A stretch of 64,000 nucleotides of DNA, taken from the NCBI GenBank assembly GCA_034231615.1, contig CM067306.1, positions 67,007,079 through 67,071,078 of the forward strand, in the 5' to 3' direction. The notes under the pieces were generated by a model. It ran no database searches. It saw only the letters and a program-made list of their open reading frames with translations, and was not told where the DNA came from. The position numbers were made by a program, and so were the translations under genes. The stretch is from Meghimatium bilineatum. Lineage: Eukaryota; Mollusca; Gastropoda; Stylommatophora; Philomycidae. Below, in pieces: positions 1 to 12,500 of the stretch. Positions within the stretch are counted from its first letter, which is position 1, and every line of letters starts with the position of its first letter.

Positions 1-1077
1 TGCAGCAATGCGTATCATACTTGGGTGCACAAGAGACATCGACAAGAGTTATGCGATACCTACTTGACTGCCCAACAGCAGAGCACAGGTTACAGTATTG
101 CCGTGCATGGGCGTACCTTCAAATACATGCAGATAAGGAACACACGTTGCATCCCGAAATACAGAAAGTTAAAGGCATTAGACTTAAGAGAGGGAAGTCG
201 TGGATGGGACGTGCTGACGATGTCATACAAAGTGTGTGCAGATTGCAAGATGTGGCAGCAGGTGCGGAATGTATAAGTCTACCCACAGATTTCGAAACTT
301 TTTTGAGAGTAGTAATATCACTTAGCAGCGAATGCAGAGAATGGTGCCCCACTGCTGTAGAGAAAGAAGTGCAGGCTTTGGTCAGTGAGAATACCAAAGA
401 GGGGGATGTGATTATATACACTGATGGATCTGTGATTAGACATGTTCGCAGTGATTGGGCCTTCACATCTCAGTGCGCAGGTAAATCTGTCAGGGATCTG
501 AGTGTGGCCTTTTGCAATTACTACGAGTAGCATGACCATGGAGATTATGGCGTTGACCAAGGCATTAGAGTCGGTAGGCACACAGAAGGTAACGCAGATC
601 TGCATCTTGAGTAACTCTATGAGTATAATTAGGAAGGTACAAGTGGGTCTCGTTCGCGAACAGTGGATTGTGGCCTTGAGATAGGCGAGAATGAAAGTGG
701 TTACATTTATTTTCGTGCCAGGACATGTGGGTGTTCGAGGCAATGAATTAGCGCATCAACTGGCGTCATGTGCAATTATGGCACAGGCCGATGGAGCAAT
801 GGATCGAACTGAGGTTTTAAACTCCTTAAGAAATATAGTGCGTGAGAGTGAGACTAGTATGGATGATGATTCCTTTTCAATGGCTAGGATTAAAGATCAG
901 GGTTTGAAATGCGGTGTTGCTATAAATGAACATTTTGGAGGGCGCAGAAGAATGATGGCCAACATGCATAGTACCAGTACTGGCAGCAGAAGTGTAATGA
1001 CGGTTACACTCAGGGAGAGATTGGAGCAACTATGGGCTTGTCCAATTTGCAGTGATGATGATCCGACAACTAACTAA
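1..1077 (+). mobile_element. LINE 3' part: RT tail, linker and RNase H domain (decayed)
   Basis: The first bases encode a typical RT C-terminal tail, followed by a basic linker and an RNase H domain split over three frames. RNase H signs are the YTDGS motif near 420, the SSMTME motif near 530 and FVPGHVGVRGNELAHQLA near 712-770. Two expected catalytic aspartates are changed: LSNSMS where copies elsewhere read LSDSMS, and GNELAH where the family has GNExAD. A C-x2-C motif (CPIC) closes the ORF near 1045. Frameshifts near 525 and a TAG near 682 show it is dead. RNase H after RT is known from the I, R1 and LOA-type LINE clades. The 5' part lies off the left edge. Relatives lie at 30665, 34640, 47655 and, inverted, at 11741 and 37690. 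Confidence 0.85.
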
Positions 1078-1200
1078 CTTGGTCCTGGGTCACTTCCCGT
1101 CCTAAAGAACTTATTTAATGCATTCAAGCTGTGAGTCACTTCCCGTTCTTAAAGTGCCTATTTAATGTACCCAGGTCGTAGGTCACTTCCCGTGTATAAA
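1078..1200. repeat. Short ~55-bp tandem repeat in the LINE 3' UTR
   Basis: Three degenerate copies share the core gtcacttcccgt followed by a tatttaatg motif. They directly follow the LINE stop codon, so the array began in or beside the element's 3' untranslated region. Confidence 0.7.
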
Positions 1201-1266
1201 ATATGTATAATCTATTCCATGAGAAATGTGTGTGTTTACATCTCGTATTATTTGAAATAGTACATT

Positions 1267-1730
1267 ATCCCCATCCCCCATTATCAGTAGTGGTTATATC
1301 CCCATCCCCCATTATCAGTAGTGGTTATATCCCCATCCCCCATTAGCTGTAGTGGTTATATCCCCATCCCCCATTATCAGTAGTGGTTATATCCCCATCC
1401 CCCATTAGCAGTAGTGGTTATATTCCCATCCCCCATTAGCTGTAGTGGTTATATCCCCATCCCCCATTAGCATTAGTGGTTATATTCCCATCCCCCATTA
1501 GCAGTAGTGGTTATATTCCCATCCCCCATTAGCTGTAGTGGTTATATCCCCATCCCCCATTAGCAGTAGTGGTTATATTCCCATCCCCCATTAGCTGTAG
1601 TGGTTATATTCCCATCCCCCATTAGCTGTAGTGGTTATATCCCCATCCCCCATTAGCTGTAGTGGTTATATCCCCATCCCCCATTAGCTGTAGTGGTTAT
1701 ATCCCCATCCCCCATTAGCTGTAGTGGTTA
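1267..1730. repeat. 31-bp minisatellite, ~15 copies
   Basis: Tandem unit of 31 bp beginning tccccatcccccatta and ending tagtggttata. Variants (agctgt, atcagt, agcagt) alternate between copies. One strand is C-rich. Confidence 0.95.
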
Positions 1731-2252
1731 AACATTTACAGTATTTATAAGATCGGGGCTTTGATACTTGGTCACACCATTCTGTGTACACGTGCATCTT
1801 TTCTGTTGTCCCTGGGGATTGCTGTTTGACATTCTGATCAGACATTCGTAGTATTAGCTGTACTGTCTGTGTCTACTGCTTTCTTAGAAGGGGGAGGGGG
1901 GTGCAGTCCTTATGGAGAATCACGAGTACACTCAAGTCAATCGTCTACCCGTTTAGAGCATACCATCTACACAAGTTCATTCTATTTTAATATATAGCCA
2001 CGACTCGGTAATGCAACATGGTGGATTCCGTATCTCACTATATACAAACTGCCCTCGCCGTTGTCACAAGTTACTACGCAAGACTGGTGTTCAGTTCCAG
2101 CAGTGCGTGTAATCTCCTTCTAGTGATTCGTCTATTCGATTAATATATGGTCACGTGACACGACAGAAATGTATGATTCCCGTCGATCGTCTTGCAGATC
2201 AGTATATGTCTTTATCATTTATACAGCAACCCTGTACTACGTACAAGCCATC
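1731..2252. other. No gene recognised
   Basis: Mixed sequence with no supported ORF and no EGF-type cysteine pattern on the minus strand, where the next exon of the host gene might have lain. A weak ~153-bp duplication may exist (ttaatatatagccacg near 1986 and ttaatatatggtcacg near 2140). Confidence 0.5.
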
Positions 2253-2717
2253 CATCAAGTTCCTATCTGTTTCTGTTGCAACATCAAGTTCCTATCTGTT
2301 TCTGTTGCAACATCAAGTTCCTCTCTGTTTCTGTTGCAACATCAAGTTCCTCTCTGTTTCTGTTGCAACATCAAGTTCCTCTCTGTTTCTGTTGCAACAT
2401 CAAGTTCCTCTCAGTTTCTATTGCAACATCAAGTTCCTCTCTGTTTCTGTTGCAACATCAAGTTCCTCTCTGTTTCTGTTGCAACATCAAGTTCCTCTCA
2501 GTTTCTATTGCAACATCAAGTTCCTCTCAGTTTCTATTGCAACATCAAGTTCCTCTCTGTTTCTGTTGCAATATCATGTTCCTCTCTGTTTCTGTTGCAA
2601 CATCAAGTTCCTCTGTTTCTGTTGCAACATCAAGTTCCTCTCTGTTTCTGTTGCAATATCAAGTTCCTCTCTGTTTCTGTTGCAACATCAAGTTCCTCTG
2701 TTTCTGTTGCAACATCA
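2253..2717. repeat. 29-bp minisatellite, ~16 copies
   Basis: Unit of 29 bp with the core caagttcctctctgtttctg. It is open in all three plus-strand frames because 29 is not a multiple of 3 and the unit has no stop, so the ~200-residue ORFs over it are artefacts. Confidence 0.95.
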
Positions 2718-2739
2718 CGATACTCTGTTATAATTACTA

Positions 2740-3390
2740 AACATCAAACACGTCTCCTTGTGTTTATATTGCATCAAACTACCCTAACGTACTTAGCAGA
2801 TGTCATGCTAGCCTTTAGTTAGTCTGCCATCAAGCTAGTCGGTAGTTTTACATCAATCTAGTCAGTTATTTGTCTGACGTCAAGCTAGCCTGTAGCTAGT
2901 CTGAGATCAAGCTAGTCTGTAGTTAGTCTGACGTCAAGCTAGTTTGTAGTTTTACATCAAGTTAGCTTTTTATTTGTCTGACGTACGATAATCAGTAGTT
3001 AGTGTGACATCAAACTAGCCTGGAATTAATGTGACACAAAGCTAGCCTGTAGTTAGTCTGAGATAAAGCTAGCCTGTAGTTAGTCTGAGATAAAGCTAGC
3101 CTGTATTTAGTCTGACGTCAAGCTAGCCTGTAGCTAGTCTGAGATAAAGCTAGTCTATATTTAGTTTGACGTCAAGCTAGCCTGTAGCTAGTCTGAGATC
3201 AAGCTAGTCTGTAGGTAGTCTGACGTCAAGCTAGTTTGTAGTTTTGCATCAAGTTAGCTTTTTATTTGCCTGACGAACGATAGTCAGTAGTTAGTGTGAC
3301 ACATCAAGCTAGCCTGGAATTAATGTGACACAAAGCTAGCCTGTAGTTAGTGTGACATCAAGCTAGCCTGAATTAATGTGACATCAAACT
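2740..3390. repeat. Degenerate ~28-30-bp tandem repeat
   Basis: Many imperfect copies of gctagcctgtagttagtctg with gacgtcaa or gagataaa between them. A larger period is also visible: the stretches near 2880-3020 and 3180-3320 resemble each other. The array stops about 15 bp short of the splice donor of the exon at 3406. Confidence 0.8.
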
Positions 3391-3405
3391 GCCAAAACAC
3401 CAAAC

Positions 3406-3537
3406 CTTGACATGTTTTTCCAATGTGGCTGCCTTCACAGGACACGCATTCACCAGTTACGGAGTCACAGATTGTGTCCGCACAGAAGAAGGAGCATGAG
3501 CGTGTACAATTTATCCCATAGAATCCTTTTGGACAGT
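3406..3537 (-). CDS. Exon 11: EGF-like repeat (6th EGF)
   Basis: A 132-bp phase 1-1 exon. Acceptor is ttgtggctttcag|AC and donor is TGTCAAG|gtttgg. The 44 residues hold eight cysteines with MEGF/SREC-type spacing ([10 protein letters not shown], then C-x3-C-x3-C-x4-C-x6-C-x2-C-x8-C). Such EGF repeats are extracellular and disulfide-bonded. It joins in frame to the exon at 8361. The functional donor implies more exons to the left, outside the window or not recognisable in 1-3405. Confidence 0.88.
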
Positions 3538-6500
3538 CTGAAAGCCACAATAGAATATAGGACACTGATAACTACAATAAAACATAGGACACTGAAAACC
3601 ACAACAGAACGTATGACACTGAAAACCACAACAGAACGTATGACACTGAAAATTGTGTGGCCCGACTTTGTCTCGATAAAAGCCTGTTCTCTCGCAACGA
3701 GGTACGGGCCGGCAGCTAGAAAATTGTTGTGGTATTTCTGTCTGTGCTGGCGTCGTCCAGTAGGTGGCAAGCTCCATGTCCGTAGCAGTCTTTCCCGTCG
3801 ATATCGCCGGGGCCTCTGGGATTCGCTCTGCACAGAGTGCTGTCTCCCAGTCCCATAGCTACGGTGCAGTCATGTCGGTGTTCGGTGATAGCTATCTGGT
3901 TGATCCTGCCAGTAGTCATATGCTTGTCTCAAAGATTAAGCCATGCATGTCTAAGTTCACACTGTCTCACGGTGAAACCGCGAATGACTCATTAAATCAG
4001 TCGAGGTTCCTTAGATGACACGATCCTACTTGGATAACTGTGGCAATTCTAGAGCTAATACATGCTTACCAAGCTCTGACCCTCGTGGAAAGAGCGCTTT
4101 TATTAGTTCAAAACCAATCGCCGATGCCCTTCGTGGGGTGCGGCGTCCCCACTGGTGACTCTGGATAACTTTGTGCTGATCGCATGGCCTCATGTGCCGA
4201 CGACGCATCTTTCAAATGTCTGCCGTATCAAATGTCGATGGTACGTGACATGCCTACCATGTTTGTAACGGGTAACGGGGAATCAGGGTTCGATTCCGGA
4301 GAGGGAGCATGAGAAACGGCTACCACATCCAAGGAAGGCAGCAGGCGCGCAACTTACCCACTCCCGGCACGGGGAGGTAGTGACGAAAAATAACAATACG
4401 GGACTCTTTCGAGGCCCCGTAATTGGAATGAGTACACTTTAAACCGTTTAACGAGGATCTATTGGAGGGCAAGTCTGGTGCCAGCAGCCGCGGTAATTCC
4501 AGCTCCAATAGCGTATATTAAAGTTGTTGCAGTTAACAAGCTCGTAGTTGGATCTCAGGCGCAGGCGGGCGGTCTGGCTTGCACCGGTTCACTGCCCGTT
4601 GTCTCCTGTCCTACCGTCTGTCGACTCTCGTGGGTGCTCTTTACTGAGCGTCCCGGGTGGCCGGCGCGTTTACTTTGAAAAAATTAGAGTGTTCAAAGCA
4701 GGCCTCGGATGCCTGAATAATGGTGCATGGAATAATGGAATAGGACCTCGGTTCTAATTTGTTGGTTTTCGGAACTGGAGGTAATGATTAACAGGGACAA
4801 ACGTGGGCATTCGTATTGCGTCGTTAGAGGTGAAATTCTTGGATCGCCGCAAGACGATCTACTGCGAAAGCATTTGTCAAGAATGTTTTAATTAATCAAG
4901 AACAGCTTGAGACAAGCTTCTAGTTACCTGTGTTCCTTACAGGCAGAGACCCAGACCCATCCATTGGCGTTTGGTAAAGCAAGAAGACCTAACCCAACTC
5001 TTATGTCGATCCTTCCTAAACCGGAAATATGCTCACGAAGAGAAAGGGTTCTGTACCCGATGGGCTTAGGCAAAAAAGGGACAACGATGGTAGTCCTGGC
5101 CCAACTCTACTGTCAAGGTTTCCTATAACGGAAGTACACTTGCAGAAAGAAAGGGTTCCGTACCCGATTGGCTCAGGCACAAAAGGGACAAAGATTTAGC
5201 CCTATCCCAACTCTACTGTCAGGTTTTCCTACACCGGAAATACACTTGAAGAGAGAAAGGGTTCAGTACCTGAAGGGCTCAGGCGCTATTGGGACAAGGA
5301 CGCTCAGCTCGAGAACGCCTTGCTCTCAAACGCGTGGTGTGAGACTCGAACTTGGACAAGGTGTGCACGATGTCGGTGAACGACACCTCCGCTAAAAGGG
5401 CGAAAGAGCCAGGGTCCAACTCCTCTGTTGAGTTTTTCCCCTTAAGGAACCAGACTCACGGATGAGAAACGGTTCAGTACCCAATGGGCACAAGCACAGC
5501 ACGTCCAATTACACGAGGCAAGTTCATAGACAGTGGAACACCTCGTGCGAGTCAGACGAGAGCAAAAATCGTCCGGGCGAAGAGTCGCCACTACGCGTGC
5601 CTGGAGACAGATATTGAGGCTGTCACAGGCTAAGAGTAGCCCACCCGAATTGTCAAGGCATGCCGAAATCGGATGTGCTAGGCCTACAAGGCGCATAACG
5701 GTGGCACAACGTAATCACGCTCCCGGTGGAAATCGCACGGATATCCGTGATGGTTACAATGGAGCGAACGCAAAACAAACAAACAAACAAACTGAAAACC
5801 ACAACAGAATGTATGACACTGAAAACAGAACGTAGGGCGTTTAAAACCACAACACAATGTGACACTAAAAAATAATAATGGACAATAGGACTTCTTCTTC
5901 TTCTTTCTGCCCTCATGTACGTTTCGATGATGAGAGGAGAGTGAGTGTACGGTCTTATGCCCTTCTATTTGCCTCCTCTGCTGTTATATTTCCGAGTGTC
6001 TCTAATACACTATCTATCCACCTTTTACGAGGGCGTCCAATAGGTCGACTGTTTTCGTATCGTTTGTTAAGTGTTTTTTGGATAATACTTTGCTCTTTCT
6101 GTCTGGTTATGTGGCCGTACCATTTAACTTGTTGTTTCTGAATATATTCTAATGTCGACGTGATCCCTAATTGCTTTCTTAGTTCTTCATTCCTGATTTT
6201 GTCTCTCAAGCTAACTCCAATCATACGTCTCACACATTTCATTTCAGTGGTGTTAATCTTATGTATTGTTCTAGAATCTAATGTCCAAGTTTGACACTGA
6301 TAACACAATGTTGGTAAGAAAATGGTGTTGAAAAGCGCTTTCTTTGTTTCTAGTGTAATATCTTTGTTTCTTAGTAAAGGTGTTAATTGACCAATGATCT
6401 GACAGGCCCTATTGCATCTTGCGTTTTTTTCTGCTTCTTGTTTGTTGTCATATCTCAATGTGCTGCCCAGATATTTGAATTCATCCACTTGTTTTAGTTG

Positions 6501-9500
6501 TTTATTATTTATCTGTATGTTGATGTTCTCATTTTCTCTTGCAATATTCATTACTTCTGTTTTATCTGTGTTGATTTTCATTCCAAATTGCTTGCCTGTT
6601 GTGTTTGTTATGTTTAGGTGGTCTTGCAGGTTTTTAATGCTGTTGTTGAATAAAACCTGGTCATCTGCAAAAAGCAGTTCATTTGCTTCATTAGAATTTG
6701 CTGTTTTGTTTATATGGTCCATGTATGTAATAAAAAGTAGTGGGGATAATACACATCCCTGCTTTACTCCTGTGCTAATCACAAAGTCCTCTGTGTAGCC
6801 TGCAGCTGTTCTTATAGTGCAGCTGCTGTTGTTATAGAGACTTCTACAAACGTTAATTAAATGTTGGCATACTCCATAAATTTTTAATGTTTCCCATAGT
6901 TTTTCTCTGTTTACTCGGTCGAATGTTTTCTCTTGATCTATGAAGGATATGTATAAGTTTTGGTCGTATTCTATTGACTTCTCTGCCAACTGTTTCATAA
7001 TAAATATTGCATCAGTACATCCTCTGTTTCTTCTAAAAACCCATTTGTGTATTGCTAAGTTGTTGTTCTATTACAGGTCTCAGTATTTTCTCTACTATAT
7101 TTGCATATAGTTTTCCTGCATGGCTTAACAAGGAAATTTCCCTGTACTGGTTACAGTCTCTTTTGCTGCCTTTCCTTTTCCATATTGGCACTATGATAGC
7201 TTTTCTCCAGTCTGTTGGTGTCTTCTGTTGCCTCCACGCCGTGTTAAAAATTCTGTGTAGCCATTATAATCCTGTATCTCCTGCTGCTCTTATAATTTCT
7301 AGTGGTATGTTATCTATCCCTTGAGCTTTATATTTTTTGCCTTTTTTATAACCTCAGCAATTTCCTCTATGAGAATATTTGGCTCATGCTCATTACAACG
7401 ACCATAGCACACACTAAAAACCCACAGTGGAACTTACTACATTAAAAACGAAAATAGATGATTTAGGGATCTCAGAAAATGGATTTATGCGTTTTAAATA
7501 GGGGATTCAGAAAATTGATTTAAATAGGGGATTCAGAAAATTGATTTAAATAGGGGATTCAGAAAGGAGATTTAGGTGATTTAGATAAGTGGTGTCAAAA
7601 AATTGATCTGGGTAGAAATGTGATTTAGATAATGAATTTAGAAATGTGGTTTAGATAATTGATTCAGAAATGTGATTTAGAATGGAGGATTCAGAAAGTT
7701 CATTTAGATAGGGGATTCAGAAAGGGGATTTAGGGGATTCAGACAGTTGATTAGATTGGGAATTCAGAAAGGGGATTTATATAGGAAATTCAGAAAGGTG
7801 ATTTATATAAGAAATTCAGAAAGGTGATTTAGATAGGGAATTCTGAAAAGGAATTCGGAAATACGAATGAGAACGCAGATTCTTCTTCTTCTGTGTTCAT
7901 TCTCAAATCCCTGTAGATTAACACGATCTAGTCTGGAAAACATATTGTGTTGTGTCATAGTTCACATCTCTGCTTCGATACCTGTGCCTTTCGCCCTGAA
8001 ACACCCGACTTTAGAATTGTATCTCACCTTGATACTATACGGAATAGGATAGCCTACTCCAACCACTAGCCGCCTTTGTCGTCGCTTCCGACAACATGGT
8101 AGGTGATTAATGTTACTATCATATGCTCCGGTTTTGGGCCACCAAACAAGGTAGATAAAGAGGATTTAAGAAGGGAAGTAAGAGAAGATAAAGAGGATTT
8201 AAGAAGGGAAGTAAGAGAAGATAAAGAGGATTTAAGAAGAGAAGATAAACAATAGGAAAACAATAAATAAATGAAGAAAGGAGAAGAGGATTATGTGTAG
8301 AATAATGTCGATTTATACCGATCGATGAGGTGATACCAAGATAAGGTTTGCACAAAATACCTTCACATTTTATTCCAGATCTTGGGGGGTAACAAGCCAT
8401 ACATTTGCCAGTAACAGGATTGCAGTCATTGTTCACGCAATGTACGGAACAATTATTCGCACAGTTCAGTCCGAAGGTTCCCTTTGAACACGCTGTAAGG
8501 AACATGACATCTGTTATATGTATTCCATCTACGTCAGTTGTGAGCTCAATATTTACTGGTCTAATCTGCTGGTCTAATCTGCTGGTCTAATCTGGCCTGC
8601 CAAGTCAATTATACAGACCCAACAAGCTGATTCAAACTAGTATAAATACTAGCTCCTGAACTAGAAGAGATAAAGGTTAGTGACCCGTTCCCACACTAAA
8701 AATGCTCACACTGGTCCGCCGACCCAACAAGATTACCCAGTTTTGATTTAGTCGTTTCTGAAGTCATTCGCATTGATCTGTGGTAAACAATAATTTTATA
8801 ATACATTTTTTTCATTTTTGTATATGTTCCTCTGCCATGTGCCCTCAGCGTCGAAACTAGGCACGGACGACAGATACAGTCAACCCAGGCGGAAGTGTTA
8901 AAAGCAATATCCAAGGGCGTCACAAGTAAAATAATGTATATTTTTCTTCTTTGTTCGTTCTCAAACTCCCGCAGATTAGCAGGATGTAGACTAGATAACA
9001 TGATGCGTTGTATCATGGTTTACGGCATATCTGCGATATATGCGTCTTTGTTCCTGCCATATCCATCTTCAGCGCGGTTTGTTAATGACTTTGAACATAC
9101 GTGGTATGGGACAATTAACAAGACTTCCTTAGTCGCCTCTTATGGTATGCATGACGTAACTTCGTCGCTATTTTATGTTTCCATTTCAGGTCACAGTAAC
9201 ACAAACAAAATAATTAATGTATGTGTTTGTAACACAGACACAAAGAATTATTGTAATTATTAATGGATGTTTATGTACATGGCTCGGAGCTTGTCTAGAG
9301 TGATATAATTTATAGTATCACCGCTGGATCGCAGTTAGCGCAGTGTTTAAACTAAAATATGCGAACATTTTTGTCCTTCAATACCGCTCTGTGGTGTAGT
9401 GGTATGGAGTGAGCTTGTGACGACAAATACACCAAATTCAAATCAGGTTTAGTAATGCATTCTGGAAGTTTAGAAAGCAATAGCAAAGTACTCGACACAG

Positions 9501-12500
9501 ACACTACGCAGAAACTCACTATATAGAAAACTGCTGGACTTCTGGCTACATCGTGAATAGGATCTACTACCGGGAAAATGTAGATATTTGTGCGCTGGAT
9601 ATACTACCAGACACATGTAGATATTTATGCGAAGGATCTACTACTAGGCAAATGTAGATATTTGTGTGAAGGATTAACTACCAGGCACATGTAGATATTT
9701 GTGTGAAGGATCTACTACCAGGCAAATGTAGATATTTATGCGAAGGATCTACTACCAAGCATGTAGATATTTGTGTGAAGGATCTACTACCAGGTACATG
9801 TAGATATTTGTGTGAAGGATCTACTACCAGGCACATGTAGATATTTATGCGAAGGATCTACTACCAGGCAAATGTAGATATTTGTGTGAAGGATCTACTA
9901 CCAGGCAAATGTAGATATTTGTGTGAAGGATCTACTACCAGGCACTTGTAGATATTTATGCGAAAGTTCTACTACCAGGCAAATGTAGATATTTATGCGA
10001 AGGATCTACTACCAGGCACATGTAGATATTTGTGTGAAGGATCTACTACCAGGCAAATGTAGATATTTGTGTGAAGGATCTACTACCAGGCAAATGTAGA
10101 TATTTGTGTGAAGGATCTACTACCAGGCACATGTAGATATTTATGCGAAAGATCTACTACCAGGCAAATGTAGATATTTGTGTGAAGGATCTACTACCAG
10201 GCAAATGTAGATATTTATGCGAAGGATCTACTACCAGGAAAATGTAGATATTTGTGTGAAGGATCTACTACCAGGCAAATGTAGATATTTGTGTGAAGGA
10301 TCTACTACCAGGCAAATGTAGATATTTGTGTGAAGGATCTACTACCAGGCAAATGTAGATAATTTTGCAAAGAATACTCAACGTGAATCATTTATGATCC
10401 GTTTCATAATTTGGTTTTAAAGTCATCAAGTTTCATTTAATGTATCCAAAAACACCGCGATTGCATTATCATCATTGTTTGCATGTGGTCTTATATTCTA
10501 CATGCCCGTTTGATGTAAAATTCAGCAGGAAATTGGTATTTCTTACATAGACACGTTTATTCTATCTTTGTTAAGTATTGCAGCCATGTTGTCTGTGAAC
10601 ACGTGTAATTAACATTAATTTAGTTATTGCGTGACACTATATAATCCATAAGTTTAAAAAAGAAAGCTTTGGTGCAAAAAATAGTATCAAATAGTTTCCA
10701 TGGCGAAATAGTTTGCGTGACATTCGAGTAGTCTCTACTAGCGCGAAATCGATTGTGGTTCGATCATATGCTGTGTGAAGCCGTTTCATGTAATTCTAAC
10801 AAATGTTCTAACAAATGTTCTAACAAATGTTCTAACAAATGTTCTAACAAATGTTCTAACAAATGTTCTAACAAATGTTCTAACAAATGTTCTGACAAAT
10901 GTTCTAACAAATGTTCTGACAAATGTTCTAACAAATGTTCTGACAAATGTTCTAACAAATGTTCCGAAAAACGTTCTGAAAAATTTTCTCATAAATGTTC
11001 TGACAAATGTTCTGACAAATGTTCTGACAAATGTTCTAACTAATGTTCGTCGGTATCGTGGACCGCTCATCTACTGACCACAGGTTTGTCGGATAGTATT
11101 GTTGACCGTTCATCTACTGACCACAGGTTTGTCGGATAGCATCGTGGACCGTTCATCTACTGACCACAGGTTTGTCGGATAGTATCGTAGATCGTTCATC
11201 TACTGACCACAGGTTTGTCGGATAGTATCGTGGACCGTTCATCTACTGACCACAGGTTTGTCGGATAGCATCGTGGACCGTTCATCGACTGACCACAGGT
11301 TTGTCGAATAGTATCGTGGATCGTTCATCTACTGACCACAGGTTTGTCGGATAGTATCGTGGACCGTTCATCTACTGACCACAGGTTTGTCGGATAGTAT
11401 CGTGGACCGTTCATCTACTGACCACAAGTTTGCCGGATAGTATCTACTGACGCAGATGTGTCCAATAGTATCGTGGACCGTCAGTCTACTGTCCGTAGAT
11501 TTGTCCAATAGTATCGAGCACCGTCAATCTACGGAACACAGATTTGTCCAATAGTATCGTGGACCGTCAGTCTACTGACCGCAGATTTGTCCAATAGTAT
11601 CGTGGACCGTCAATCTATTAACCGCAGATTTGTCCAATAGTATCGTGGACCGTCAATCTACTGACCGCAGATTTGTCCAATAGTTATGTAGACCGTTAAT
11701 CTACTGACCGCAGATTTGTCTGACAGTGTCTTGGACTGAAATTGGTATTAGATAGGCCCATGTTGAATTGTCATACTGGACATTTCTAAAGGTGCTAAAA
11801 TCTCTACTTCAGTAAATCACTCAGTGTAAGCGGCTGTTGGTTCCGGTTCTATATTGGTTAGTTTTGAAATTGTATGTCTTCTCTGCGGTCACACCTATCC
11901 TCATTGTTTCATAGTCTTGTGGATATACTGACCAACGGCTAGTCTACGTTATCATGGATGGTTTATTTACAATATGTCACTGTTGTCTTACAGACTTCTT
12001 AGTGGTCAATATACTGACCAAGGTTGTCTTACAGACTTCTGGATGGTCAATATACTGACCAAGGTTGTCTTACAGACTTCTGGATGGTCAATATACTGAC
12101 CAAGGTTGTCTTACAGACTTCTGGATGGTCAATATACTGACCAAGGTTGTCTTACAGACTTCTGGATGGTCAATATACTGACCAAGGTTGTCTTACAGAC
12201 TTCTGGATGGTCAATATACTGACCAAGGTTGTCTTACAGACTTCTGGATGGTCAATATACTGACCAAGGTGTTTTTACACATTATTCTAGATGGTCAATA
12301 TACTGACAAAAGTTGTCAGAAAGTCCGTTAGTGGTCAACATACTAAAGAAGGTGTTGTCGAACAGCCTTCTGCGCGGTCAATATACTGACCATGTAATGT
12401 CTGATTATTGATTTTCCTGTGTGAGAGACAAACAAACCTTTGCAACTAGGTTGCTTGTATCCAGGTCTACATTTACATATTCCATCAAATGAATCGCATT

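Noticed and set aside
2155-2822. Three overlapping ~190-220-codon ORFs
   Set aside because: 29-bp tandem repeat without stops, readable in every frame.
1-3405. A further EGF or transmembrane exon of the host gene
   Set aside because: Minus strand read for cysteine-rich or hydrophobic segments with phase-1 splice sites; none found, so the 3' part is assumed to lie outside.
4026-4757. Short ORFs across the 18S region
   Set aside because: They lie inside rRNA sequence and are shadows.
10753-11077. NKCS-repeat ORF resembling an antifreeze or metal-binding peptide
   Set aside because: 12-bp tandem repeat read in one of several open frames; equally open on the other strand.
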